A stretch of DNA of 64,000 nucleotides, from the NCBI RefSeq assembly GCF_000756615.1, contig NZ_CP009288.1, forward strand, positions 5,270,001 to 5,334,000, read 5' to 3'. Shown one piece after another: positions 1 through 10,073 of this stretch. Within the stretch, counting starts at the first letter, position 1; every line of letters starts with the position of its first letter. The notes beneath the pieces were generated by a model. That model did not search any database. It was not told the DNA's origin and was given only the letters and a program-made list of their open reading frames with translations. Source of the stretch: Paenibacillus durus. GTDB taxonomy: Bacteria; Bacillota; Bacilli; Paenibacillales; Paenibacillaceae. Made by a program: the position numbers and the translations under genes.

Positions 1-1163
<1,163 letters not shown>

Positions 1164-1251
1164 AACTAAGCACTCTTACTTCACTTGATCAATCGCTTGA
1201 CACAAGTTCAGCTAAAAGATGTTCTAAAACGCAATTTTCGTTTCGGTATCC

Positions 1252-1266
1252 AGTTTTCAAGGATCA
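1252..1266 (-). promoter_or_regulatory. boxA-like antitermination motif ahead of 23S
   Basis: On the minus strand this reads TGATCCTTGAAAACT, close to the boxA-type element of Bacillus rRNA leaders. A second copy sits in the 16S leader at 3385-3399. Position just before the 23S gene fits rRNA antitermination. Function is inferred from similarity only. Confidence 0.5.
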
Positions 1267-1288
1267 AGATTGTTGCATGTGATACAAT

Positions 1289-1364
1289 TGGTGGAGCCAA
1301 GGAGGATCGAACTCCTGACCTCCTGCTTGCAAGGCAGGCGCTCTCCCAGCTGAGCTATGGCCCC
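1289..1364 (-). tRNA. tRNA-Ala (anticodon TGC)
   Basis: A 76-base cloverleaf on the minus strand with acceptor GGGGCCA pairing to TGGCTCC, an anticodon loop CTTGCAA giving anticodon TGC, a TTCGATC T-loop and an encoded CCA end. It lies between the Ile tRNA and 23S, the usual spacer tRNA pair of Firmicutes rRNA operons. Confidence 0.98.
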
Positions 1365-1387
1365 ATAAAAAGGTATGGAATTATTAG

Positions 1388-1464
<77 letters not shown>

Positions 1465-1481
1465 TTAGTCTTGCATATACT

Positions 1482-1500
1482 CTTATGGGAAACCCATAAG
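1482..1500 (-). other. Perfect hairpin between 5S and tRNA-Ile
   Basis: CTTATGGG and CCCATAAG form an 8 bp stem with a 3-base loop. No T-run follows, so it is more likely a processing or folding signal in the rRNA precursor than a terminator. Confidence 0.5.
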
Positions 1501-1506
1501 GTTGCG

Positions 1507-1623
1507 CTTGGCAGCGTCCTACTCTCCCAGGACCCTTCGGTCCAAGTACCATCGGCGCTGGAGGGCTTAACGGTCGTGTTCGGGATGGGTACGCGTGGAA
1601 CCCCTCCGCCATCGCCACCAAAC
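1507..1623 (-). rRNA. rrf: 5S ribosomal RNA, located between 16S and the spacer tRNAs
   Basis: About 117 bases on the minus strand start TTTGGTGGCGATGG and end with the closing strand CGCTGCCAAGC, with the conserved CCGAACACG loop in the middle, so this is a complete 5S gene. In transcription order the operon reads 16S, 5S, tRNA-Ile, tRNA-Ala, 23S, instead of the usual 16S, tRNAs, 23S, 5S. Whether another 5S follows the 23S cannot be seen. Confidence 0.96.
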
Positions 1624-1638
1624 GCTTGAAAGAGGTTT

Positions 1639-1666
1639 GCTCTCTCAAAACTGAGCAACGAGTGAG
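1639..1666 (-). other. 3' strand of the 16S precursor processing helix
   Basis: The minus strand here is complementary to 3371-3398 in the 16S leader, with about 24 of 28 positions pairing. The two strands flank 16S and would form the long helix cut by RNase III-type enzymes. It places the 5S gene outside the 16S helix. Confidence 0.6.
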
Positions 1667-1725
1667 CGTTGCCGGAAGTCAAGCTTCCGCATTTGAATGT
1701 TTCCGCTACGGGAAACGATTCTCCA

Positions 1726-3284
<1,559 letters not shown>

Positions 3285-3370
3285 GTATTGAAAGAGCGAT
3301 TAGCTCAATTTGAAACATCTGACGAGAATTTGCATTCTCAATTTTGGAACTCGCTTGAAGCGAATTCCCA

Positions 3371-3398
3371 CTCACTCGTTGTTCAGTTTTCAAAGATC
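3371..3398 (-). other. 5' strand of 16S processing helix, overlapping boxA
   Basis: The minus strand carries TGATCTTTGAAAACT (3385-3399, boxA-like) followed by GAACAACGAGTGAG, complementary to 1639-1666. The element therefore may serve both antitermination and precursor processing. Confidence 0.55.
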
Positions 3399-3444
3399 AA
3401 TTTCTCTCTCAGTACATCACCGCGTCTCATGCGGCGACCTTTAT

Positions 3445-3474
3445 AATATATCATACTGTCTATCTGTTTGGCAA
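3445..3474 (-). promoter_or_regulatory. rRNA operon promoter P2
   Basis: Minus-strand -35 TTGCCA (3469-3474), 18-base spacer, -10 TATATT (3445-3450), about 150 bases before 16S. Together with P1 at 3552-3581 this gives the tandem sigma-A arrangement usual for rrn operons in Bacillus. The 3285-3444 leader holds the boxA and processing helix. Confidence 0.6.
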
Positions 3475-3551
3475 GTACTTTTTCGAAAAAACTTTTTCTC
3501 ATTTTTTCTTGCCTGCGGCTTCTTAATATAACAAAAAGGAGCGCGAGATAT

Positions 3552-3581
3552 AATGTATCACGCCGCCTCCTCTTTAGTCAA
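3552..3581 (-). promoter_or_regulatory. rRNA operon promoter P1
   Basis: Minus-strand -35 TTGACT (3576-3581), 18-base spacer, -10 TACATT (3552-3557), about 107 bases upstream of P2. The stretch 3582-3614 between it and the small gene upstream shows no clear terminator, so the small gene may read into the rRNA operon. Confidence 0.5.
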
Positions 3582-3614
3582 CCCTTTTTTTATTTATTAA
3601 ACATCCGCTTTTTA

Positions 3615-3845
3615 TTAATGCTTGATTTGGGAAGAGCGGCCGCCCCAAGCGTATTTGGAAAGTTCCTTTTGCGGTGCGAAACGAGCATACATGCGAAAAA
3701 CAGTTTTGTATCTGTTGGCAATAGCATGCCTGATATTTTGATCCAATCGTTGATCGCTTAGGTCGAGCAGCATTTCGTCCAGCTCTTTACGCAAAACATA
3801 GTCCAGTTCTTTGCATTCTTTTTCGTTGAACAACATACCCAACAT
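3615..3845 (-). CDS. Small conserved-looking protein of unknown function
   Basis: I do not recognise this 76-residue protein. It is rich in charged residues (ELDEMLLDLSDQRLD, then a basic AIANRYKTVFRMYARF stretch), has no signal peptide or membrane segment, and looks like two short amphipathic helices. The start is supported by AAAGGAGG 9 bases before ATG 3845; a second in-frame ATG 9 bases on is too far from it. It sits between spoIIM and the rRNA promoters, 197 bases after spoIIM. The AT-rich spacer 3846-4042 shows no convincing promoter. A real gene is likely because of the strong ribosome binding site, but its role is unknown. Confidence 0.75.
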   Translation of the reverse strand: MLGMLFNEKECKELDYVLRKELDEMLLDLSDQRLDQNIRHAIANRYKTVFRMYARFAPQKELSKYAWGGRSSQIKH

Positions 3846-4042
3846 ATGCTTGGCCTCCTTTATTTACTCTGATTAAACCGGAGATTCGGCTTGAACTACC
3901 GCTTACACTAGATTAACCGAAGTGTCCAAATAATAACCATAATTATATTTTTTTCCTATAAAAACTGATATTTTATTTATACTGTTCATTACCCTGAATT
4001 TGCGTTCTTGCGTTTTACTGGTATGCGCAATTATTCGAAATT

Positions 4043-4642
4043 TTATGATAAGAGCGCAAAAGTTACCGTGCTCTCAATGACCGCTGCAATAAGCAGCAAT
4101 ATAACGATCCAAATAGACGCCGTCAGTGTCTGGCGCATAAAGGATGGCCACTCTCCCCCGCTTCGGGTTCTTCTCACCATGCTTGCCGCCACGTTAGCGC
4201 CAAACTGAAGGCCGAAAGCACAAGCTATAATGATGGCGGGGATTTCAATAATCCCATGCGGCAGCAGCCCCTTGACAATCAGTTCGAATACATCCCTTCC
4301 CTGAAGAACAAAGGTGTGCACCAAATAACCGATAACTGCTCCGTTGATCAAGAGAAAGATAGCCGGAAGAATGCCGAACAAGGCTCCCAGAAAAATTATC
4401 AGAACACCTTTAATGCTATTGTTCAAAAAGATAAACACAAAAAAGCTCAACTGCGGATTGGATGAGTCCCGTAATTTTTCACTAATGCTGCCCAGTCCCC
4501 GTAGCTGCTGCATCAGCAGCCGTTCCAGACTGCCCGTTCCAATCCATCCGGCTGCAACGCCGACTATGAATAACAGACATGAGAGCATGAGCGCCTTGCG
4601 TATTGTGTAGATATCACGGCCAAAAGTAAATATAGAGAACAT
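4043..4642 (-). CDS. spoIIM: Stage II sporulation protein M family membrane protein
   Basis: A 199-residue integral membrane protein of the SpoIIM/DUF95 family. Hydrophobic segments lie near residues 15-35, 65-85, 85-110, 125-150 and 175-197, and the family motif LPHGIIEIPA is at about 127-136. In Bacillus, SpoIIM works with SpoIID and SpoIIP in peptidoglycan remodelling during engulfment of the forespore. Length is slightly below the B. subtilis protein (about 214). ATG 4642 is preceded by AGGAGG at 6 bases. It is divergent from pdaB. Another SpoIIM-like paralogue elsewhere could be the engulfment protein, so the exact role is less sure than the family. Confidence 0.85.
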   Translation of the reverse strand: MFSIFTFGRDIYTIRKALMLSCLLFIVGVAAGWIGTGSLERLLMQQLRGLGSISEKLRDSSNPQLSFFVFIFLNNSIKGVLIIFLGALFGILPAIFLLINGAVIGYLVHTFVLQGRDVFELIVKGLLPHGIIEIPAIIIACAFGLQFGANVAASMVRRTRSGGEWPSFMRQTLTASIWIVILLLIAAVIESTVTFALLS

Positions 4643-4676
4643 GTCTTACCTCCTAGGAGTTTCGTTTTATACCAAG

Positions 4677-4704
4677 TCATAACCTTTCCGTACGAGCATA
4701 CATT
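4677..4704 (+). promoter_or_regulatory. Candidate sigma-E promoter of pdaB
   Basis: Plus-strand GTCATAA, 14 bases, then CATACATT match the mother-cell sigma-E pattern (ATA near -35, CATACAAT near -10). Transcription would begin about 35 bases before the pdaB start. Known control of pdaB in B. subtilis during sporulation fits; the call here is by eye. Confidence 0.45.
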
Positions 4705-4746
4705 TATAACAAACAAGCTTTCGTATGGGAGAGGAGTCTTGAGTGA

Positions 4747-5550
4747 ATGAATTCCTTCTATGTATTCAGCGGCAAAAAAATAAAGCGTTTCTTCTATATT
4801 TGCGCCGCTGCTTTGCTTGCTGCCGGAGTCATTTATGTAGAGCGTGGCAATATTACCGTCTTTTCCGAATCGCCTCCTTCCGCCATTTACAGTGTGCCTA
4901 CGGAGAAAAAGCTGATCGCCCTGACCTTTGATATCAGTTGGGGAGAAAAACGTCCGGGGCCCATTCTTAAAGTACTGGAGGACAAGAAAGTCGACAAAGC
5001 TACGTTCTTCCTGTCTTCCCCATGGAGCAAGACCCATCAGGACATTGTGGCGAATATTAAAAATGCAGGGTATGAGATTGGCAGCCACGGCCACAAGCAT
5101 GTCAATTACAGCACGCTGAGCAGCGAGGAAATTCGGACTCAGATTACGACAGCAGGTACGATTCTGAATGAATTAACCGGGAAAGAACCGAAGCTGATCC
5201 GCATGCCCAACGGTGATTTTGACAAAAGAGTCCTGCAGGTGGCAAACGACCTCGGCTATAAAGTCATCCAATGGGATACCGATTCTCTTGATTGGAAAAA
5301 TATCGGCGTAGAAAATATAGTGAAGCGCGTGACCAGCAAAGCTCATCCCGGTGATATCGTGCTGCTCCATGCCAGCGACTCCTGCAAGCAAACCCATGAG
5401 GCACTGCCTCAAATTATCGATGCACTCCGGAGTCAAGGCTATGAATTTGTGACCGTCTCCGAGCTAATCAGCCAAGGCAGCACCGAAGGCAAGGAAGTAA
5501 GGGACTCGGCGTGGCTTAGTGATCGTCTGGAGGATGCCGCTGGTCTGTAA
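4747..5550 (+). CDS. pdaB: Sporulation polysaccharide deacetylase PdaB
   Basis: A 267-residue NodB-fold deacetylase with an N-terminal membrane anchor or signal (residues about 14-31). Motif 1 reads TFDISWG (D62), so the usual second metal-binding Asp of TFDDG is Ile. Motif 2 SHGHKH supplies H114 and H118, motif 3 is RMPNGDFD, motif 4 WDTDSLDW and motif 5 LLHASD. In B. subtilis PdaB is needed for late spore stability and cortex peptidoglycan. ATG 4747 follows GAGAGGAG. It is one of three plus-strand genes and converges on the PPK2 gene with a 30-base gap and no clear terminator. Confidence 0.92.
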   Translation: MNSFYVFSGKKIKRFFYICAAALLAAGVIYVERGNITVFSESPPSAIYSVPTEKKLIALTFDISWGEKRPGPILKVLEDKKVDKATFFLSSPWSKTHQDIVANIKNAGYEIGSHGHKHVNYSTLSSEEIRTQITTAGTILNELTGKEPKLIRMPNGDFDKRVLQVANDLGYKVIQWDTDSLDWKNIGVENIVKRVTSKAHPGDIVLLHASDSCKQTHEALPQIIDALRSQGYEFVTVSELISQGSTEGKEVRDSAWLSDRLEDAAGL

Positions 5551-5580
5551 TCCTTTTTGTGGGCAGGGACTTTCGGCCGA

Positions 5581-6402
5581 TTAATGCCGCGGGGAAATCA
5601 GTTCGGAAATATCTGGAGTCAGCGTGTTCAGCTTGGGATAAGAGAGCTTCAGCTTCTCCAGTGTCTTAACTACGATGTTCAATGCCAAATAGTTGCGGAA
5701 CCAGCGGTGATTGGCCGGAATCCAGTACCATGGCGCGTTATCTTTAGCAGTCTCTTTAAAAATATCTTCGTAAGCCTCCTGATAATCGTTCCAGTATTTC
5801 CGTTCTTCGAGATCGCTGACATCGAACTTCCAATGCTTGGCCGGGTCCTGGAGCCGCTCCTGGATTTTTTCCAGCTGTTTATCCTTCGATATATGAAGAA
5901 AAAGCTTGATGATAATCGTGTTCTCCTCCGTCAGCATCTCTTCAAAATGCCGGATGTGGCGAAAGCGGCGTTTGGTTTCAGCCTTATCCTGACCTCCATG
6001 AACACGGGGTACGAGTACCTCTTCATAATGGGAGCGGTTGAAGGCTGATATATATCCTTTTGCCGGGGTCTGTTTATGCACTCTCCACAAAAAATCATGG
6101 GCCGACTCATCCAGGGTCGGCTTTTTAAAGCTGGTCACCGTAAAACCCTGTGGATTGATTCCCGAAAAAACATGTTTTACCGTGCCGTCCTTACCGCTCG
6201 AATCCATTCCTTGAAGGACGATCAGCAGCGCATGCTTCTTTTGAGCGAAAAAAATGTCCTGGAGTTCGGCAAGCCGTTCCTTTAGTGGACCCATTTTCGC
6301 CTCGGCCTCTTCTTTATTTGTGAAGCCTCCCGTTTCGTCGGGGTTAAGCTTGGGCAGTATTTTGCCGTCTGTGTCTTTTATCATATAGCGGTCGATGTTC
6401 AC
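5581..6402 (-). CDS. Polyphosphate kinase 2 family protein
   Basis: A PPK2-family phosphotransferase that moves phosphate between polyphosphate and nucleotides. Walker A GMDSSGKDG lies at residues 65-73 and the family tail WYWIPANHRWFRN near the C-terminus. I choose GTG 6402 (273 residues) because GGGAGGGG ends 5 bases upstream; the longer reading from TTG 6417 would put the start inside that ribosome binding site. B. subtilis has no gene here between pdaB and kbaA, so this is a lineage insertion. Whether it favours AMP, ADP or polyphosphate synthesis cannot be told from the motifs. It follows the kbaA terminator at 6485-6515, so it needs its own promoter, which I could not locate. Confidence 0.9.
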   Translation of the reverse strand: MNIDRYMIKDTDGKILPKLNPDETGGFTNKEEAEAKMGPLKERLAELQDIFFAQKKHALLIVLQGMDSSGKDGTVKHVFSGINPQGFTVTSFKKPTLDESAHDFLWRVHKQTPAKGYISAFNRSHYEEVLVPRVHGGQDKAETKRRFRHIRHFEEMLTEENTIIIKLFLHISKDKQLEKIQERLQDPAKHWKFDVSDLEERKYWNDYQEAYEDIFKETAKDNAPWYWIPANHRWFRNYLALNIVVKTLEKLKLSYPKLNTLTPDISELISPRH

Positions 6403-6484
6403 ATATACCCCTCCCAAAACGTATCAAGGTCTTTCTTTTTGTTTAACCCCATCCACCGAAACTCAATCGAACCTTACACAAATA

Positions 6485-6515
6485 ACCCCGCTTCCTGATC
6501 CCTCAGGAACGGAGT
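6485..6515 (-). terminator. Likely terminator of kbaA
   Basis: Minus-strand CTCCGTTCCTGA, loop GGGA, TCAGGAAGCGGGG form a stable stem followed by TTATTTGTG. The T-run is short. It separates kbaA from the PPK2 gene. Confidence 0.6.
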
Positions 6516-6524
6516 ATAGGCAGT

Positions 6525-7124
6525 TCATCCGGATGATTCGGCAGCCGGCCGCACAATATGGTGAAGTCGCAAAATTTGGAATGCATTACAGGCAATCAGA
6601 GGAACCACTATAAATAAGGTTGCATTATCCACACCAATCCGCAGCACACCGATCATTTCCACGATGGTAATGCCGGTCATGAAGAAGAACGTCGGAATCC
6701 AGGCTGAAGCGTTGGTATCCCGCACTTTGAAATAAGCAACAGCAATAGCTGCTATCAAAATGGAAAGCCCTAGAGTCAAATCGGATATCAGGCTCCGCTC
6801 CCCCCCGACGAACGAACGGAGAAAAATTAAATCAAACAAGGCGATAACCGCCAGCGCGAGCTGTATGTACTGCCATATTTTTCGTGGAAACACGCCAAAT
6901 CCCATATAGTTCAGAATCAAATACGCAAAAAAACCAAGCTGAGAGTAGACGCTTACAAGCATCCCGTAGCCAAATAAGATAAGCGCATAAAGGAAGAAGT
7001 CCGTTAAGCTTGTGAATGGAACGGCGCCGCCGATTCCCTGAAGGGCCAGCCCGGCTGCGACAGCTCCTGCGGAACCGACCAACAGCGTTGTCCAGAACAG
7101 ATGAAACCATTTCCTAATATTCAG
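6525..7124 (-). CDS. kbaA: KinB-signalling pathway activation protein KbaA (possible CTG start)
   Basis: A roughly 199-residue membrane protein with about six hydrophobic segments, matching KbaA, which in B. subtilis is needed for the KinB branch of the sporulation phosphorelay. The family opening RKWFHLFW is near the N-terminus. Start choice is unusual. The longest frame begins at GTG 7133, but that GTG is part of GGGGGTGA, which pairs with the 16S tail. The next candidate is CTG 7124, 6 bases after GGGGGTG; no ATG lies nearby. The same GGGGGTG sits 5 bases before the pssA ATG. I therefore annotate CTG 7124 and give GTG 7133 as the alternative. It is divergent from gerD, as expected for this locus. 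Confidence 0.85.
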   Translation of the reverse strand: MNIRKWFHLFWTTLLVGSAGAVAAGLALQGIGGAVPFTSLTDFFLYALILFGYGMLVSVYSQLGFFAYLILNYMGFGVFPRKIWQYIQLALAVIALFDLIFLRSFVGGERSLISDLTLGLSILIAAIAVAYFKVRDTNASAWIPTFFFMTGITIVEMIGVLRIGVDNATLFIVVPLIACNAFQILRLHHIVRPAAESSG

Positions 7125-7188
7125 GCCGCTCACCCCCGTGACAGATTTATTTTACCAAGGTTGCCGACAAAAAACCATGACCGCCGCA

Positions 7189-7218
7189 ACATAAATGTGT
7201 TTTCTCTACGGCATACTA
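7189..7218 (+). promoter_or_regulatory. Candidate sigma-G promoter of gerD
   Basis: ACATA (7189-7193), 18 bases, CATACTA (7212-7218) resemble the forespore sigma-G consensus GHATR-18-CATNNTA, with one mismatch at -35. gerD is a sigma-G gene in B. subtilis, which supports the reading. Confidence 0.5.
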
Positions 7219-7256
7219 CTACATATCAGTATCCCCAAAAAAGGAGGACGGCACCA

Positions 7257-7955
7257 ATGAGACGGGCGGTATTACGGAATAGCGGAATTGCCCTCGGCCT
7301 AATTCTTGTCTTGACGGCCTGCGGAAGCGAGCAGAGCGGCTCTTCGTCACAACAGTTCAGCTACAAGGAAATGAAAACAATGGTCGTCGATATATTAAAA
7401 AGTGAAGAAGGTAAAAAGGCGGTTGAGGAAGCACTCTCCACACCCAGTAGAGGCGGTGGCGGGGGCGGCGGGAACGGTACAATGAGCATGAAAATGCTGC
7501 CGCAGACAAATGAGCAGATTCGTCTGGCCGTAAAGGATACAATTACAGCTCCCGAGTATCAGAAGGAAATCGAGAAAATTATGACGGACCCGCAGTTTGC
7601 CGGGGATTTTGCCAAAGCTATCAGCTCCCAGAGTAAGCAGCTGCACCTTCAACTGATCAAAGACCCGACTTATCAGAAATCGGTTGCCCAAATCATGAAA
7701 TCTCCCGAAATGATGAAAATGTTCCTTGATCTTACCAAAACACCGGATTATCGGAAGCAGACAATGACTGTAATGCAGGAAACGATGCAAAATCCTCTGT
7801 TCCGGATGGAAGTGCTTGCACTGCTTAAAACCGTCGTTCAGGAAGAGCTTCAGCCAAAAGTTGAGAAAAAAAGCGGCGGCCAGGAAAGTTCAGGCGGGGA
7901 TAGCGGTGGTGGAGATAGCGGTGGCGGCGGAGATAGTGGAGGCAGCGGACAATAG
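7257..7955 (+). CDS. gerD: Spore germination lipoprotein GerD
   Basis: A 232-residue lipoprotein. ATG 7257 is preceded by AAGGAGG and opens a signal peptide with lipobox LTAC, so the mature protein starts at Cys22. The centre has a helix-rich repeat in which DP, SPE or TPDY turns recur about every 20-25 residues, as expected for GerD, which forms a rope-like trimer. GerD organises germinant receptors into clusters in the inner spore membrane. Two low-complexity parts stand out: a Gly7 run near residue 66 and a C-terminal tail of Ser-Gly-Gly-Asp repeats. A longer frame upstream of ATG 7257 is not supported. Confidence 0.92.
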   Translation: MRRAVLRNSGIALGLILVLTACGSEQSGSSSQQFSYKEMKTMVVDILKSEEGKKAVEEALSTPSRGGGGGGGNGTMSMKMLPQTNEQIRLAVKDTITAPEYQKEIEKIMTDPQFAGDFAKAISSQSKQLHLQLIKDPTYQKSVAQIMKSPEMMKMFLDLTKTPDYRKQTMTVMQETMQNPLFRMEVLALLKTVVQEELQPKVEKKSGGQESSGGDSGGGDSGGGGDSGGSGQ

Positions 7956-8016
7956 CAATAAGAATAAGGACGAAGGCGAATCTTTGAGGACAGGATATAA
8001 CGGACTTGAGCTCGCT

Positions 8017-8055
8017 AATAAGCCAGGCGCTCCTAATGTAGGGGCCTGGCTTATT
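8017..8055. terminator. Bidirectional terminator between gerD and salA
   Basis: A perfect 12 bp stem AATAAGCCAGGC / GCCTGGCTTATT with a 15-base loop; T-rich on both sides. It can end gerD (plus) and salA (minus), whose stop is 6 bases away. Confidence 0.85.
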
Positions 8056-8060
8056 ATTAT

Positions 8061-9152
8061 TTACTCACATTTGATGATAAGCCGATCTGCAATTTCGTCG
8101 AACAACCGCGCAGTATCCGTTCCTGCTTTATAGACAGATGGTGAGAAATCGGGGTCGGAGACATGGTTGTCCGGCGCTCCAAGCGGAATTTGCCCGATCA
8201 GGTTCGTATGAAGGTTTTCAGCCAATTTTGCTCCCCCGCCACGACCAAAGATGTAATCTTTCTGGCCGCAGGCAGAGCATTGATAATAAGCCATATTTTC
8301 AATAACTCCGAGAATTTCGTGATCCGTCTGCAGCGCCATAGAGCCCGCTCTCGCCGCCACAAACGCCGCTGTTGCATGAGGAGTGGTCACAATAACCTCT
8401 TTGCTCTGCGGCAGCATCTGGTGGACGTCAAGCGCCACATCGCCCGTTCCCGGAGGCAAGTCCAGCAGCATATAGTCAAGCTCTCCCCAAGCGACATCGC
8501 TGAAGAATTGGCGGAGCATTTTGCCCAGCATCGGACCGCGCCAGATCACCGGGTTATTTTCACGGATAAAAAAGCCCATCGACATCACTTTCACACCGAA
8601 GCGCTCAACAGGAATAATCGTTCCGTCTCGGGCGACTGGCCCTTCCTCGATTCCCATCATGTCCGGAACACTGAAGCCGTAAATGTCAGCATCGATCAGA
8701 CCGACCTTTTTGCCTTTTCGCGCGAGAGCAGCAGCCAAATTAACCGTAACCGTCGATTTGCCGACTCCGCCCTTGCCGCTCGCTATGGCAATAAAATGAA
8801 CACCTGAGTTCTCATTCAGCAGCTCAAGCCCTTCCAGACCCGCCGCGTGACCTTTGAGCTTCTCTTCACCGCCGGCTGTCTCTCTCTGGCTCAATAAAGA
8901 CCGTTCATGGTCGGTTGCGTCCCGCAAACGGATATGGACATTCTCAGCGCCGCCTTCCCGCAGACGATCCCTCACCTCCTGCTCAAGCTCCATCCGCTTT
9001 GTTTCATCCGTTTCGAGGCATACCAACGATAAAGAAATATGGTCCTCCTTAATCATAATATCGCGGATCAACTGCTGTTCTACCAGGCTTTTTCCGGTTT
9101 CCGGGTCGGTAATCGGCAGCAGTAATTCTTGTATTTGTTCCCTGGACAGCAT
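8061..9152 (-). CDS. salA: Mrp/ApbC-family P-loop ATPase SalA
   Basis: A 363-residue Mrp/Nbp35-type protein. An N-terminal MIP18-like domain covers roughly residues 1-90, followed by the deviant Walker A ASGKGGVGKST (about 124-134) and a CSAC motif late in the protein, which in this family carries a bridging Fe-S cluster. ApbC proteins deliver Fe-S clusters. In B. subtilis the orthologue SalA (YbaL) also represses scoC and so affects extracellular proteases. The place between gerD and cwlD matches B. subtilis. ATG 9152 follows AGGAGTG. The regulatory role is taken from the orthologue and not shown here. Confidence 0.9.
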   Translation of the reverse strand: MLSREQIQELLLPITDPETGKSLVEQQLIRDIMIKEDHISLSLVCLETDETKRMELEQEVRDRLREGGAENVHIRLRDATDHERSLLSQRETAGGEEKLKGHAAGLEGLELLNENSGVHFIAIASGKGGVGKSTVTVNLAAALARKGKKVGLIDADIYGFSVPDMMGIEEGPVARDGTIIPVERFGVKVMSMGFFIRENNPVIWRGPMLGKMLRQFFSDVAWGELDYMLLDLPPGTGDVALDVHQMLPQSKEVIVTTPHATAAFVAARAGSMALQTDHEILGVIENMAYYQCSACGQKDYIFGRGGGAKLAENLHTNLIGQIPLGAPDNHVSDPDFSPSVYKAGTDTARLFDEIADRLIIKCE

Positions 9153-9218
9153 TGGAAAACACTCCTGTTCTGTAGCCGGCAGTTTATTGACCGGATCTCA
9201 TTTCTGTCTATTATAGCA

Positions 9219-9992
9219 TTACCGTTTAGGGGAAGAGTAGTCCTTCGCCTGTTCGCCCGCTTCATACCGCAGAATGCCTCTGTAAACGCTTGTCGCCACT
9301 TTTCGTTGGTACAGGTCGTCGCCAAGCAGAACCGATTCTTGCGGGTGAGACAAAAATCCCACCTCAACTAAAATGGATGGTATTCGCAGTGCCTGCAGCA
9401 GATATACGGTATTTACCGTTTTCGCGGTTCGGTCCGTGTTCGCAAGCGTTGTCCGGATCTCTTCCTGTACCAGCCTGGCCAGTGCTTCGTTGCCCGTATG
9501 ATTCGGATAGTAGAAGACTTGGGCGCCGCTCCAGCGGTTTGAAGGCATGCTGTTCATGTGTATGCTTATAAAAAGATCGGCTCTCTTATCCTCAATCGTT
9601 CTGACACGCTGTTTAAGGTCTTCTGTCTTGCGCTTGGCATAGCCCCTTGTGTCCGATCCGGCAAGATCATAATCGCCTTCACGCGTCATGATAACGACGG
9701 CGCCTGCCTGCTGCAGATAATCGCGTAAATAGAGCGAGACGGCTAAATTAATATCTTTTTCAATCAAGCCTTCCCGGCTGACTGCTCCTCCGTCGGGACC
9801 GCCATGTCCCGCGTCAATCGCAATGACCTTGCCGGACAGCGGCAGGCTCCAGTAGTTCCACGTTCTCGCGGTAGGCATATCATAAGAAATAATGCCCAGC
9901 AGCAGGGCCATAAGGGCGATACCCCAAATTCCCTTTTTCATGCCGCTCCAAGAGATCCAGACCGAGACCTTTTTACTCTTACGGCCGGACAT
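9219..9992 (-). CDS. cwlD: N-acetylmuramoyl-L-alanine amidase CwlD
   Basis: A 257-residue amidase_3 zinc enzyme with a membrane segment at about residues 20-37. Zinc and catalytic residues are visible as DAGHGG, the following Glu of EKDINL, SIHMN and VEVGFLS. In Bacillus, CwlD with PdaA makes the muramic lactam of spore cortex, needed for germination. The start is uncertain. ATG 9992 comes only 3 bases after the T-run of the sat terminator, and its GAGGGGG site is inside the terminator stem. An internal ATG (residue 18, after TTGGAG) is an alternative. No clear sigma-G promoter was found in the 81 bases to sat. Confidence 0.92.
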   Translation of the reverse strand: MSGRKSKKVSVWISWSGMKKGIWGIALMALLLGIISYDMPTARTWNYWSLPLSGKVIAIDAGHGGPDGGAVSREGLIEKDINLAVSLYLRDYLQQAGAVVIMTREGDYDLAGSDTRGYAKRKTEDLKQRVRTIEDKRADLFISIHMNSMPSNRWSGAQVFYYPNHTGNEALARLVQEEIRTTLANTDRTAKTVNTVYLLQALRIPSILVEVGFLSHPQESVLLGDDLYQRKVATSVYRGILRYEAGEQAKDYSSPKR

Positions 9993-9994
9993 AT

Positions 9995-10047
9995 TAAAAA
10001 ACCCCCTCGTCCCGATAGATTCTACTCATCTATATGGGACAAGAGGG
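9995..10047 (-). terminator. sat terminator containing the cwlD ribosome binding site
   Basis: Minus-strand CCCTCTTGTCCC (10047-10036) pairs with GGGACGAGGGG (to 10003), with an inner ATAGAT/ATCTAT stem, followed by TTTTTT (10001-9996). The 3' arm doubles as the cwlD Shine-Dalgarno sequence. Confidence 0.8.
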
Positions 10048-10073
10048 TCAAATAGTACCTTTAATCCATGATC

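Noticed and set aside
7816..8133. 105-residue frame over the gerD 3' end and terminator
   Set aside because: Overlaps gerD in another frame and crosses a strong terminator.
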